From Variovorax paradoxus (GTDB lineage Bacteria > Pseudomonadota > Gammaproteobacteria > Burkholderiales > Burkholderiaceae_C): a DNA stretch of 64,000 nucleotides. Where the stretch lies: contig NZ_JAGGNW010000014.1 of NCBI RefSeq assembly GCF_018614875.1, positions 62,001 through 126,000 on the forward strand. The letters are read 5' to 3'. This document shows, one piece after another, positions 25,085 through 32,409 of this stretch (within the stretch, counting starts at the first letter, position 1; the number at the start of each line of letters is the position of its first letter). The notes beneath the pieces were generated by a model. That model worked only from the letters and a program-made list of their open reading frames with translations. It was not told where the DNA came from and did not search any database. Position numbers and translations under genes: made by a program.

Positions 25085-25281
25085 GCACGGACGCTTCCGG
25101 CAATGTTGTTCATTTTTGCGCGACAGCACGGAAGCGCAGCTGCGCACAGTGACGAAGGTATGACAAGTGCATGTCACGCAAGGGAAAAAGAGCCATGTCC
25201 ACAGACAGGCGCTGCCCTTATCTACTACTACTAATTTGAATAAGAGAAATAAGAAATAGAAACGGGGACAGCGCCTCGCCC

Positions 25282-25318
25282 AAAAAAAAGCCCGCGAACG
25301 GCCGCGCCGTGTTCGCGG
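25282..25318 (-). terminator. Rho-independent terminator facing the candidate origin
   Basis: Read on the minus strand: CCGCGAAC (from 25318) and GTTCGCGG (to 25292) form an 8-bp stem followed by a run of eight T (25289-25282). No minus-strand gene lies immediately upstream of it (creB is on the plus strand), so it would stop antisense transcripts before they enter the AT-rich region. Confidence 0.6.
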
Positions 25319-25373
25319 CGCCACGCATGAAAACCGGCCCCGCCGATCGGCGCCCCCTCGCTAACATCCGGGG

Positions 25374-26156
25374 ATGAGTTTCAAACCGCGGATCCTGATC
25401 GCCGAAGACGAATCGGGCATTGCCGACACCCTCCAGTACGTCCTGAAGAGCGATGGCTTCACGCCGGTCTGGTGCGCCACGGCAGAAGAGGCCATCGCGC
25501 AGTTCGCGCAGGAGCCGCCGGCGCTGGCAATACTCGACGTGGGCCTGCCCGACCTCAACGGCTTTGAACTGTTCAAGCGCCTGCGCGCGCTGAACCAGTC
25601 GCAGGGCGGCGCCGAGGTGCCGATGCTGTTTCTCACCGCGAGAAGCGACGAGATCGATCGCGTGGTGGGGCTCGAACTCGGTGCCGACGACTACATCGCC
25701 AAGCCCTTTTCTCCGCGCGAACTGGTGGCTCGGGTGCGCACCATCCTCCGGCGCAGCGCACGAGCGGCCCCTGGAGGGCCCGCAGCGCCCGGCAACGGGG
25801 TACCCCCTCGAATTCCGGGCGCGGCGGCTGCAGCGGCCGCTCAACCCCCCGCAATGCCGTTTGCGCTCGACAACGAGCGCATGCAGATCCGCTACTACGG
25901 ACGCCTGCTCGAGCTGTCGCGCTACGAATACGGGCTGCTGCGGCTCCTGGTGCAGCGCCCGGGTCGCGTCTTCACGCGCGACGAGCTGCTGCAGCTGGTC
26001 TGGGACGACGCGAGCGACAGCTTCGACCGCACGGTCGATGCCCACGTGAAAACCCTGCGCGCCAAGCTCAAGGCTGTGGCGCCCGAGGTGGAGCCGATCC
26101 GCACGCTGCGCGGGACCGGCTACGCATTGAACGAAGAACTGCCCCAGACGCCGTGA
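25374..26156 (+). CDS. creB: Response regulator CreB
   Basis: A 260-residue OmpR-family regulator. Receiver domain: ILIAEDESGIADTLQYVL, phosphoacceptor ILDVGLPDLNGFEL, LTARSDEIDRVVGLELGADDYIAKPFSPREL. Winged helix: LSRYEYGLLRLLVQRPGRVFTRDELLQLVWDD and VDAHVKTLRAKLKAV. Between them (about residues 125-160) is a Pro/Ala/Gly-rich linker longer than usual. The following kinase is CreC-like and creD lies 4.5 kb away, which supports CreB. It binds direct repeats TTCAC-N6-TTCAC; one such site is at 32284-32299. Its stop overlaps the creC GTG start. Confidence 0.88.
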   Translation: MSFKPRILIAEDESGIADTLQYVLKSDGFTPVWCATAEEAIAQFAQEPPALAILDVGLPDLNGFELFKRLRALNQSQGGAEVPMLFLTARSDEIDRVVGLELGADDYIAKPFSPRELVARVRTILRRSARAAPGGPAAPGNGVPPRIPGAAAAAAAQPPAMPFALDNERMQIRYYGRLLELSRYEYGLLRLLVQRPGRVFTRDELLQLVWDDASDSFDRTVDAHVKTLRAKLKAVAPEVEPIRTLRGTGYALNEELPQTP

Positions 26157-27592
26157 CCCGGCGCACTCGGATATTCATTGGAATTCTGCTGATCTACACA
26201 GCGGGCATCGCGTTCCTGCTCTACCGCGTGGTGTCGGACATCGATCCGCGCTACCGCGAATCGGCCGAGGAATCGCTGGTCGAGACTTCGCAGCTCATGG
26301 CCAGCCTGGTCGAGCAGGACGTGATCGCGGGCGCCATCAACACAGCGCGGCTCGAGCCGCTGTTCCGCACCGTCTATGCGCGCGAGTTCTCCGCGCAGAT
26401 CTACAACCTGCACAAGAACCGCGTCGAGCTGCGCGTGTATGTGACCGACCGCAGCGGCCGCGTGATGTTCGATTCGCTCGGCAGGCACCTGGGCGCCGAC
26501 TACTCGCAGTGGAGCGACGTGAGCCGCACGCTCGCCGGCCTGTACGGCGCGCGCACCTCGCGCGATGTCGACGGCGACCCGCGTACTTCGGTGATGTACG
26601 TGGGCGCGCCGATCCGGTGGAACAACGAGATCGTCGGCATGGTCAGCGTCGGCAAGCCGGTGCAGAGCTTCGGCCAGTTCGTGGAAGACGCGCGCGCCCG
26701 CACGCTGTGGGTGGGCGTGGGCTCGGGGCTTGCGCTGCTGCTGCTGGCGGTGATCGTCTCGGTCTGGCTGGTGCGGCCTTTCGGGCTGATCTCGGACTAC
26801 TGGGCCTGGGCGCGCGCGCAGCGCACGCTGAGCCTTTCACGCATGGCGCGGCGCGCGGTCGATGCGGTGCGCACCGGCTTCAGCGAAATGCGCGATGCGC
26901 TGACCGGCCGCAACTACGTGGCCGACTACGTGCAGACCTTCACGCACGAAGTGAAGAGCCCGCTCTCGGCCATCCGCGGCGCGGCCGAGCTGCTGCAGGA
27001 ACCGTCGATGCCGCATGCGGAGCGCGAGCGCTTCCTGAAGAACATCGAGCGCGAAACGCAGCGCATCCAGGAGATCGTCGACCGCATGATGGAGCTCACC
27101 GCACTGGAAACCCGCCATGGTCTCGACCGCACGGAGCCGGTGGCGCTGGCTTCGCTGATCGAGGACATCGCCATCAGCGCGCAGCCCGCGGCGGCCAGGC
27201 GCGACATCCAGCTGCGCGTGAACATCCGCGCAGAGGCCCGCACCGAGGGCGATCCGTTCCTGCTGCGCCGCGCCATCAGCAACCTGCTCGACAACGCCAT
27301 CGATTTTTCACCGGAAGGTGGCGAGGTGCTGCTGACGCTGGAGACCACTTCGAAACTCGCGCGCGTGACGGTGCGCGACCGCGGCCCTGGCATTCCGGAC
27401 TACGCACAGGAAAAGGTCTTCCAGAAGTTCTATTCGCTCGCGCGGCCGCACAGCCAGAAGAAGAGCACCGGACTCGGGCTGGCCTTCGTGAAGGAGATTG
27501 CCGCGCTGCACCGCGGGCGCATCGAGCTCGGCAATGCGGCGCGCGGTGGCGCGGTGGCCACGCTCACGCTGCCGCTGCTGCCGCACCACTGA
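26153..27592 (+). CDS. creC: Sensor histidine kinase CreC
   Basis: A 479-residue membrane kinase: helix 1 at about residues 8-26, a periplasmic PAS/Cache-like sensor (YVTDRSGRVMFDS, VMYVGAPIRWNNEIVGMVSVGKP), helix 2 at about 183-205, HAMP, HisKA with His 265 in FTHEVKSPLSAIRGAAELL, and HATPase with NLLDNAIDFSPEGG, DRGPGIPDY and KSTGLGLAFVKEIA. The long sensor and EVKSPLS H-box fit CreC. It starts with GTG within GTGA at the end of creB. In enterics CreBC responds to carbon/fermentation state; in Pseudomonas and Aeromonas relatives (CreBC/BlrAB) it responds to peptidoglycan stress. Confidence 0.88.
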   Translation: MTRRTRIFIGILLIYTAGIAFLLYRVVSDIDPRYRESAEESLVETSQLMASLVEQDVIAGAINTARLEPLFRTVYAREFSAQIYNLHKNRVELRVYVTDRSGRVMFDSLGRHLGADYSQWSDVSRTLAGLYGARTSRDVDGDPRTSVMYVGAPIRWNNEIVGMVSVGKPVQSFGQFVEDARARTLWVGVGSGLALLLLAVIVSVWLVRPFGLISDYWAWARAQRTLSLSRMARRAVDAVRTGFSEMRDALTGRNYVADYVQTFTHEVKSPLSAIRGAAELLQEPSMPHAERERFLKNIERETQRIQEIVDRMMELTALETRHGLDRTEPVALASLIEDIAISAQPAAARRDIQLRVNIRAEARTEGDPFLLRRAISNLLDNAIDFSPEGGEVLLTLETTSKLARVTVRDRGPGIPDYAQEKVFQKFYSLARPHSQKKSTGLGLAFVKEIAALHRGRIELGNAARGGAVATLTLPLLPHH

Positions 27593-27601
27593 ACGACGGG
27601 G

Positions 27602-28207
27602 TCACTGGCCCGTGAGCGCCGCGTAGGCCCGGCGCGTTCCGGGGCTCACGGCGCCGAGCAATTGCTCGTACGAAGTCTTGTGCCGCGCCAGCATGCGCGC
27701 CGACGCCACCGTCTTCGACTTGCAGAACCAGTGGCAGGTGTGCTGCATCAGGAACAGCTCGGCCGACATGGTGAAAGCCTTGGCCTTCGGCGTGCGGCCC
27801 GCGTCGTTGCGCATGACCTCGGCAATGCCGCGCGCGTGGATGGCCAGCGCTTCGCGCAGATCGAAGGTCGCGGCCGGAAACAGCCTGTGTGCGAACGGAA
27901 TGGCCAGAGGCAGCTTGCTCACGCGCGCGTCCGCCGCGTCGACGCGCGCAAACTCGGCGGCGAAGCTGTCGAACTGGGCCGAGAGCTTTTCCTCGGTGGA
28001 GTCGAGCAGGCTCCAGATCTGCTGGCGCCGCTCGGCGTCGTCCTCGCCGAGGCAGCGCAGGTAGCCCTCGGTAAGGGTTTCCATCAGCCTTTCGATCTGG
28101 TATCTGCCGAGATGGCTGCCCAGCAGCGCGATGCGATGGCGCTGGTCCCTGGACTTGAGGACGTAGGCGCCGACGACGATCAACGCCGCCAGGGTAAGGA
28201 TTTCCAT
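27602..28207 (-). CDS. Hypothetical membrane-anchored protein
   Basis: A 201-residue protein with a single N-terminal membrane helix (MEILTLAALIVVGAYVLKS) followed by a soluble, mainly helical domain with no motif I recognise. A Cys-His pair occurs in MQHTCHWFCKSK near residue 155. It is convergent with creC (9 bases between stops) and lies 77 bases downstream of PBP1A on the same strand, so it may be co-transcribed with the cell-wall enzyme. Confidence 0.7.
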   Translation of the reverse strand: MEILTLAALIVVGAYVLKSRDQRHRIALLGSHLGRYQIERLMETLTEGYLRCLGEDDAERRQQIWSLLDSTEEKLSAQFDSFAAEFARVDAADARVSKLPLAIPFAHRLFPAATFDLREALAIHARGIAEVMRNDAGRTPKAKAFTMSAELFLMQHTCHWFCKSKTVASARMLARHKTSYEQLLGAVSPGTRRAYAALTGQ

Positions 28208-28284
28208 GGGAAGAAGCGTGGGAAGGTAAAGCGGAAGGGCCGCACCGAGTGTAGAGACCCGGTACGGCCCCTTCGGGCCATGCC

Positions 28285-30672
28285 TCAGCGGAAGAATTCG
28301 AGGATGCGGTTGCGTTCTTCCGGCGGTGGCGGCGGGCCCAGCGGCGCGCCCGTGAGTTCTTCCGCCGGCGGTGGCGGCGCCTCGTTCTCCACGCCCAGGC
28401 TGGCCACGCTGTGGCCCGGCGTGAAGTCGTCGAAGTACCACTCGCCATCGATGTTGACGACGCCCGGCGGCTCCGGGATCTTGCTCACCGGCACGCCCTT
28501 CAGCGCCGACTGCATGTAGCCGATCCAGATCGGCAGGCTCAGGCTGCCGCCGGTTTCGCCGCGTACGCCCAGCTGGCGCGGCGTGTCGTAGCCGATCCAT
28601 GCAATGCCCACCGTGGTGGGCTGGAAGCCCGCGAACCAGGTGTCGAAGGAGTCGTTGGTGGTGCCCGTCTTGCCGAACAGGTCGTCGCGCTTGAGCGCCT
28701 GGTAGGCGCGCGCGGCGGTGCCGCCCTTCACCACGCTCTGCAGCAGCGAATCCATGATGAAGGCGTTGCGCTGCGGAATCGCGCGGCGGGTTTCGTCGAG
28801 CGCCGGCGGCTCGGTTTCGAGCAGCACCTTGTCGCGCAGGTCGGTGATGCGCGTGACGAGATACGGATTGACCTTGTAGCCGCCGTTGGCGAACACCGAA
28901 TAGGCCGTGGCCATCTGCATCGGCGTGACCGAGCCCGCGCCCAGCGCCATCGGCAGATAGGCCGGGTGCTTGTCCTTGTCGAAGCCGAACCGGGTGATCC
29001 ACTCTTGCGCATACGGCACGCCGATGGACTGCAGCAGGCGGACCGTCACCAGGTTCTTCGACTTCATCAGCGCGGTGCGCAGCGGCATCGGTCCTTCGAA
29101 GCCGCCGTCGAAGTTCTTCGGTTCCCAGGGCTGGCCGCCGGGGGTGCTCGGCTCGAAGTACAGCGGCGCGTCGTTGACGATGGTCGCCGGCGTGAAGCCC
29201 TTCTCGAGCGCAGCCGAATAGATGAAAGGCTTGAAGCTCGAACCCGGCTGGCGCCAGGCCTGCGTCACGTGGTTGAACTTGTTCTTGCCGAAGTCGAAGC
29301 CGCCCACCAGCGACTTGATGGCGCCGGTGCGCGGGTCCATGCCGATGAAGGCGCCCTCCACTTCGGGCAGCTGCGTGATCTCCCAGGTGTTCTTCGGCGT
29401 CTTCGCCACGCGGATCACCGCGCCGCGGCGGATCTTGATGTGGGGCGGCGCCTTCGCCGCGAGCCCCGATTGCGCGGGCCGCAGGCCTTCGCCGGTGATC
29501 TGCACGGTCTCGCCGTTCGCGCGCACCGCGTTGATTTCCTTGCTGCTGGCCTCCAGCACCACGGCCGCCATCACGTCGCCGTTGTCGGCATGTTCGGCCA
29601 GCGCGTCGTCCACCGCCTCGTCGAGTTCCTTTTGATCGTCCGGCAAATCGACGAAGCGCTCCGGCCCGCGATAGGGCTGGCGCCGCTCGTAGTCCATGAT
29701 GCCCTTGCGCAGTGACCTGTAGGCCGCCGCCTGGTCGGCCGCGACCAGCGAGGTATAGACCTTCATGCCGCTGGTGTAGATGCTGTCGCCATACTGCGCG
29801 TACATCATCTGGCGCACCGTCTCGGCCACGTATTCGGCATGCAGCCGGTTCGGGTCGGCGGCATCGCGCAGGTGCAGCTCTTCCTTCTTGGCCTCGGCCG
29901 CCTGTTCGGCGGTGATGAAGCCGGTTTCGTGCATGCGGTCGATCACGTAGAGCTGGCGTGCGCGTGCGCGCCGCGGGTTGGCCACCGGGTTGTTCGCGCC
30001 GGGCGCCTTGGGCAGGCCGGCCAGCATGGCGGCTTCGGCCATGGTGACGTTCTGCAGCGGCTTGCCGAAATACACCTCGGACGCGGCGGCAAAACCATAG
30101 GCGCGGTTGCCCAGGTAGATCTGGTTCAGGTAGATCTCCAGGATCTGGTCCTTCGTGAGCTGCCGCTCGAGCCGAAGGGCCAGCAATATCTCGTAGGCCT
30201 TGCGGCTCAGCGTGCGTTCGGAGCTGAGGTAGACGTTGCGCGCGACCTGCATCGTGATGGTCGAGGCGCCCTGCTTGCGGCCGCCCTTCAGGCTGGCCAC
30301 GGCCGCGCGTGCGAAGCCTTTGTAGTCGACGCCGCCATGGTCATAGAAGCGCGCGTCTTCCACGGCAAGCACGGCGTCCTTCATGACCTTGGGAATACTG
30401 GCAAAGGGCGTGAGGGTGCGGCGCTCCTCGCCGAACTCGCCGACGAGCGTGCCTTCGACCGAATACACGCGCAGTGGCAGCTTCGGCCGGTAGTCGGCCA
30501 GCTCGGAAATGTCGGGCAGCCGGGGGTAGATGGCAGCCACCGCCACGACAGCGGCAACCAGCAGCACCAGCGCGGCGGAGCCCGCCCCGATGGCGCTCCA
30601 CCGCGCGATGCGCCGCAGCCGTATCGAACGCTGCGAACGCGACGGTTCGGTGGAGGGAGAGGAATCGTCCAT
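28285..30672 (-). CDS. mrcA: Penicillin-binding protein 1A (bifunctional transglycosylase/transpeptidase)
   Basis: A 795-residue class A PBP. A cytoplasmic basic lead and one membrane anchor (about residues 28-50) precede the GT51 glycosyltransferase domain (VEDARFYDHGGVDYKGF with catalytic Glu, STITMQVARNVYLS, QILEIYLNQIYLG), an OB-like insertion, and the transpeptidase domain with active Ser in GSSFKPF and the KTGTTNDSFDTWF box. It polymerises and cross-links peptidoglycan in the periplasm. ATG 30672 is preferred over a TTG nine bases upstream. It lies among CreBC-related genes, which fits envelope-stress control, although no CreB site directly precedes it. Confidence 0.95.
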   Translation of the reverse strand: MDDSSPSTEPSRSQRSIRLRRIARWSAIGAGSAALVLLVAAVVAVAAIYPRLPDISELADYRPKLPLRVYSVEGTLVGEFGEERRTLTPFASIPKVMKDAVLAVEDARFYDHGGVDYKGFARAAVASLKGGRKQGASTITMQVARNVYLSSERTLSRKAYEILLALRLERQLTKDQILEIYLNQIYLGNRAYGFAAASEVYFGKPLQNVTMAEAAMLAGLPKAPGANNPVANPRRARARQLYVIDRMHETGFITAEQAAEAKKEELHLRDAADPNRLHAEYVAETVRQMMYAQYGDSIYTSGMKVYTSLVAADQAAAYRSLRKGIMDYERRQPYRGPERFVDLPDDQKELDEAVDDALAEHADNGDVMAAVVLEASSKEINAVRANGETVQITGEGLRPAQSGLAAKAPPHIKIRRGAVIRVAKTPKNTWEITQLPEVEGAFIGMDPRTGAIKSLVGGFDFGKNKFNHVTQAWRQPGSSFKPFIYSAALEKGFTPATIVNDAPLYFEPSTPGGQPWEPKNFDGGFEGPMPLRTALMKSKNLVTVRLLQSIGVPYAQEWITRFGFDKDKHPAYLPMALGAGSVTPMQMATAYSVFANGGYKVNPYLVTRITDLRDKVLLETEPPALDETRRAIPQRNAFIMDSLLQSVVKGGTAARAYQALKRDDLFGKTGTTNDSFDTWFAGFQPTTVGIAWIGYDTPRQLGVRGETGGSLSLPIWIGYMQSALKGVPVSKIPEPPGVVNIDGEWYFDDFTPGHSVASLGVENEAPPPPAEELTGAPLGPPPPPEERNRILEFFR

Positions 30673-30720
30673 GGAGATCAATCAGCAATAGGTAAGAAAA
30701 AACACAGTCCGTAGCGTCGG

Positions 30721-32202
30721 TTACGCGGGCACGGCCGCTTCGGGTAAGACCGGATCGCTCGTTCGGGGGTTCCCGGTCGACAGCGCATACCAGTCGACCT
30801 TGCGCGTGGCGAGCATCAGCACCGTCAGCATGCCGAATGTCAGCAGTGCGCCAAGCAGGAGCGCATTGCTTTCCGATGCCAGCAGGCCGTAGAGCGCGCC
30901 ATAGAGTACCGCTACATAGGCCCCGAAGCCCGCGCCGCGTTTCCAGCTTTGCAAGACGGCGCTGAAATAGATGCCGAGCAGCAGCACGCTCGCGCCGGCT
31001 GCGCCGGCATAGGCCAGCCAGAAAGCCAGCTTTTCGGAGAGCGCCAGCAGCAGCAGGAAAAACAGCGCGATCGAGAGGCCGACCAGCCCGTATTGGACCG
31101 GATGCATGCGCTGCCTGCGGAAAAGCTCGAACATGAAGGCCGCCATGATCACCAGTCCGATGAAGAGCGCGCCGTACTTGCCGGCGCGCGTGCTCATCGA
31201 ATACACGTTGATCGGCTGGGCGAGCGACACGTCGAAGGTTTGCAGCGGGCCGAGATTGCGTTGCGGATGGCCGACTGTCGCCGCGGCCACTGCCGTGGCG
31301 GCGGCGTCGACATCGCCGCGGCCCGAAAGTCCGGCGCGCACCTGTTCGCGTGCCGAGGTCACCAGCGACGACACGCGCCAGTGCGCATCGAAGCCTTCCG
31401 GTGTCACGTTGCGCCGAGCCGCGAGAAAACGGCCGCCGAAGCTCGGATGCGCCCAGGGCGAGGTGAGATGCGCCGTGGTGTCTTCGGCGATGGGCGCTAT
31501 CGCGAGCGTGTCCTGTCCGACCAGGCCGAGCTTCATCTCGAAAGTCATCGGCGTGCTGGCCTGCCATGCCGCGAGCGCGGCTCCGGTGGCCGGCGCATGG
31601 ATGCCGTCGGCGAACCAGGCGTTGTCGGCGATGCCCGGCACGCGCTGCTTGAAACGCAGAGCCTCACCGCCCATCATCAGCGCCGGCGACCCGTCGAGGC
31701 CGCGCAAGTCGCTCACGTTGAAGGCGACGAAAGGCGGCTTGAACTCGATCTTCGAATCGGCTTCGCTGCGGACCACGGCCTTCGGATCGAAAGCCGCGAA
31801 GCCGCCGGTGAGCGTGGCGCCGAGTGTGTAGAACGGAATTTTGAAGATTCCGCGGTAGCGCGCCTGCGGCGCCATCGTGCCTTCGATGTGCAGCTTGTCG
31901 GGGAACACGACGTGGACCATCTCCTTGCTGCGCGGCTCCTGGCCGATCACCTTGCCCTGCGCGCTGCGCAGCGGCTCCATCCAGCGCTCGACATACGGCA
32001 CCAGCAGCAGCGGGCCGACCATGGTCTGCGGCCCTGCATAGGTGTCGGCGAGTTCCTGCGCCGCCTCGCGCTGGCTCTGGCCGCGCCCACGGTTGATCGA
32101 ATCGATCTCCGCCAGCGGAATGCAGAGCAGCATCAGCAGGAAGAACAGGCCGGCCACTTTCACCAGCATGGAACTCTGAAGCGCCTTCAACAACTGAAGC
32201 AT
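30721..32202 (-). CDS. creD: Inner-membrane protein CreD
   Basis: A 493-residue membrane protein. The N-terminal helix (SSMLVKVAGLFFLLMLLCIPLAEIDSI) is followed by the family-specific INRGRGQSQREAAQELADTYAGPQTMVGPLLLVPY and a large periplasmic domain, then a cluster of six hydrophobic helices at the C-terminus (from about residue 335) including YALVGLS-like LVGLSIALFFLLLLALSEKLAFWLAYAGA. This is the CreD layout. CreD is the classical CreBC target and contributes to envelope integrity and beta-lactam or colicin phenotypes. A CreB-type repeat lies 82 bases upstream, shared with the divergent VIT gene. Confidence 0.93.
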   Translation of the reverse strand: MLQLLKALQSSMLVKVAGLFFLLMLLCIPLAEIDSINRGRGQSQREAAQELADTYAGPQTMVGPLLLVPYVERWMEPLRSAQGKVIGQEPRSKEMVHVVFPDKLHIEGTMAPQARYRGIFKIPFYTLGATLTGGFAAFDPKAVVRSEADSKIEFKPPFVAFNVSDLRGLDGSPALMMGGEALRFKQRVPGIADNAWFADGIHAPATGAALAAWQASTPMTFEMKLGLVGQDTLAIAPIAEDTTAHLTSPWAHPSFGGRFLAARRNVTPEGFDAHWRVSSLVTSAREQVRAGLSGRGDVDAAATAVAAATVGHPQRNLGPLQTFDVSLAQPINVYSMSTRAGKYGALFIGLVIMAAFMFELFRRQRMHPVQYGLVGLSIALFFLLLLALSEKLAFWLAYAGAAGASVLLLGIYFSAVLQSWKRGAGFGAYVAVLYGALYGLLASESNALLLGALLTFGMLTVLMLATRKVDWYALSTGNPRTSDPVLPEAAVPA

Positions 32203-32283
32203 GTTTTTTCTCCTCGTCTATAGCGAAGCCGCGATGCTCGCCGCGCGATCCGAAGGCCGTGTGAAGCGTGGCCGCCGGCGGAC

Positions 32284-32299
32284 TTCACACAGGCTTCAC
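32284..32299 (+). promoter_or_regulatory. CreB-binding direct repeat (cre tag)
   Basis: TTCAC (32284-32288), six bases, TTCAC (32295-32299): an exact match to the published cre/blr tag TTCAC-N6-TTCAC. It lies in the 207-bp gap between divergent creD and the VIT/vWA gene and, read on the plus strand, points towards the VIT gene; creD would see it in reverse. An extra single half-site (GTGAA) is at 32261-32265. Confidence 0.8.
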
Positions 32300-32409
32300 A
32301 CAGCGCGGCCTCCACGCGCCGGACTTCAAGCAGCCTTCCAATTTCCTTCTCGCGCGGTGCCGACAGTTGCGGCTGTGCAAGTTCGCACGGACATCAACCC
32401 ACCACCGCC

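Larger units (their letters stand above)
24898..25276. other. oriC: Candidate replication origin (oriC-like)
   Basis: From left to right: DnaA box TGTGGATAA (24899-24907); DnaA box TTATCCACA (25076-25084); a degenerate box ATGTCCACA (25195-25203); a GC-rich spacer; TCTACTACTACTAAT (25221-25235), which reads as DnaA-trio repeats (3'-GAT-5') in the correct orientation relative to the box; then an AT-rich tract to about 25260. An 8-bp inverted repeat AGGCGCTG (25207-25214) / CAGCGCCT (25269-25276) frames the trio and AT tract. The box-GC-trio-AT order matches the unwinding module described for Bacillus and other bacteria. Against it: dnaA-dnaN-gyrB 25-30 kb away would then run head-on to replication, and DnaA boxes also occur between dnaA and rpmH. 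Confidence 0.6.
24807..25373. other. 567-bp intergenic region between divergent genes, holds candidate origin
   Basis: The longest gene-free stretch in the window. It is clearly less GC-rich than its surroundings and carries DnaA boxes, a 15-bp inverted repeat, a CTA-trinucleotide run, an AT-rich segment and a terminator facing inwards from the creB side; each is listed on its own. Frames inside it are short and lack ribosome-binding sites. Confidence 0.8.
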
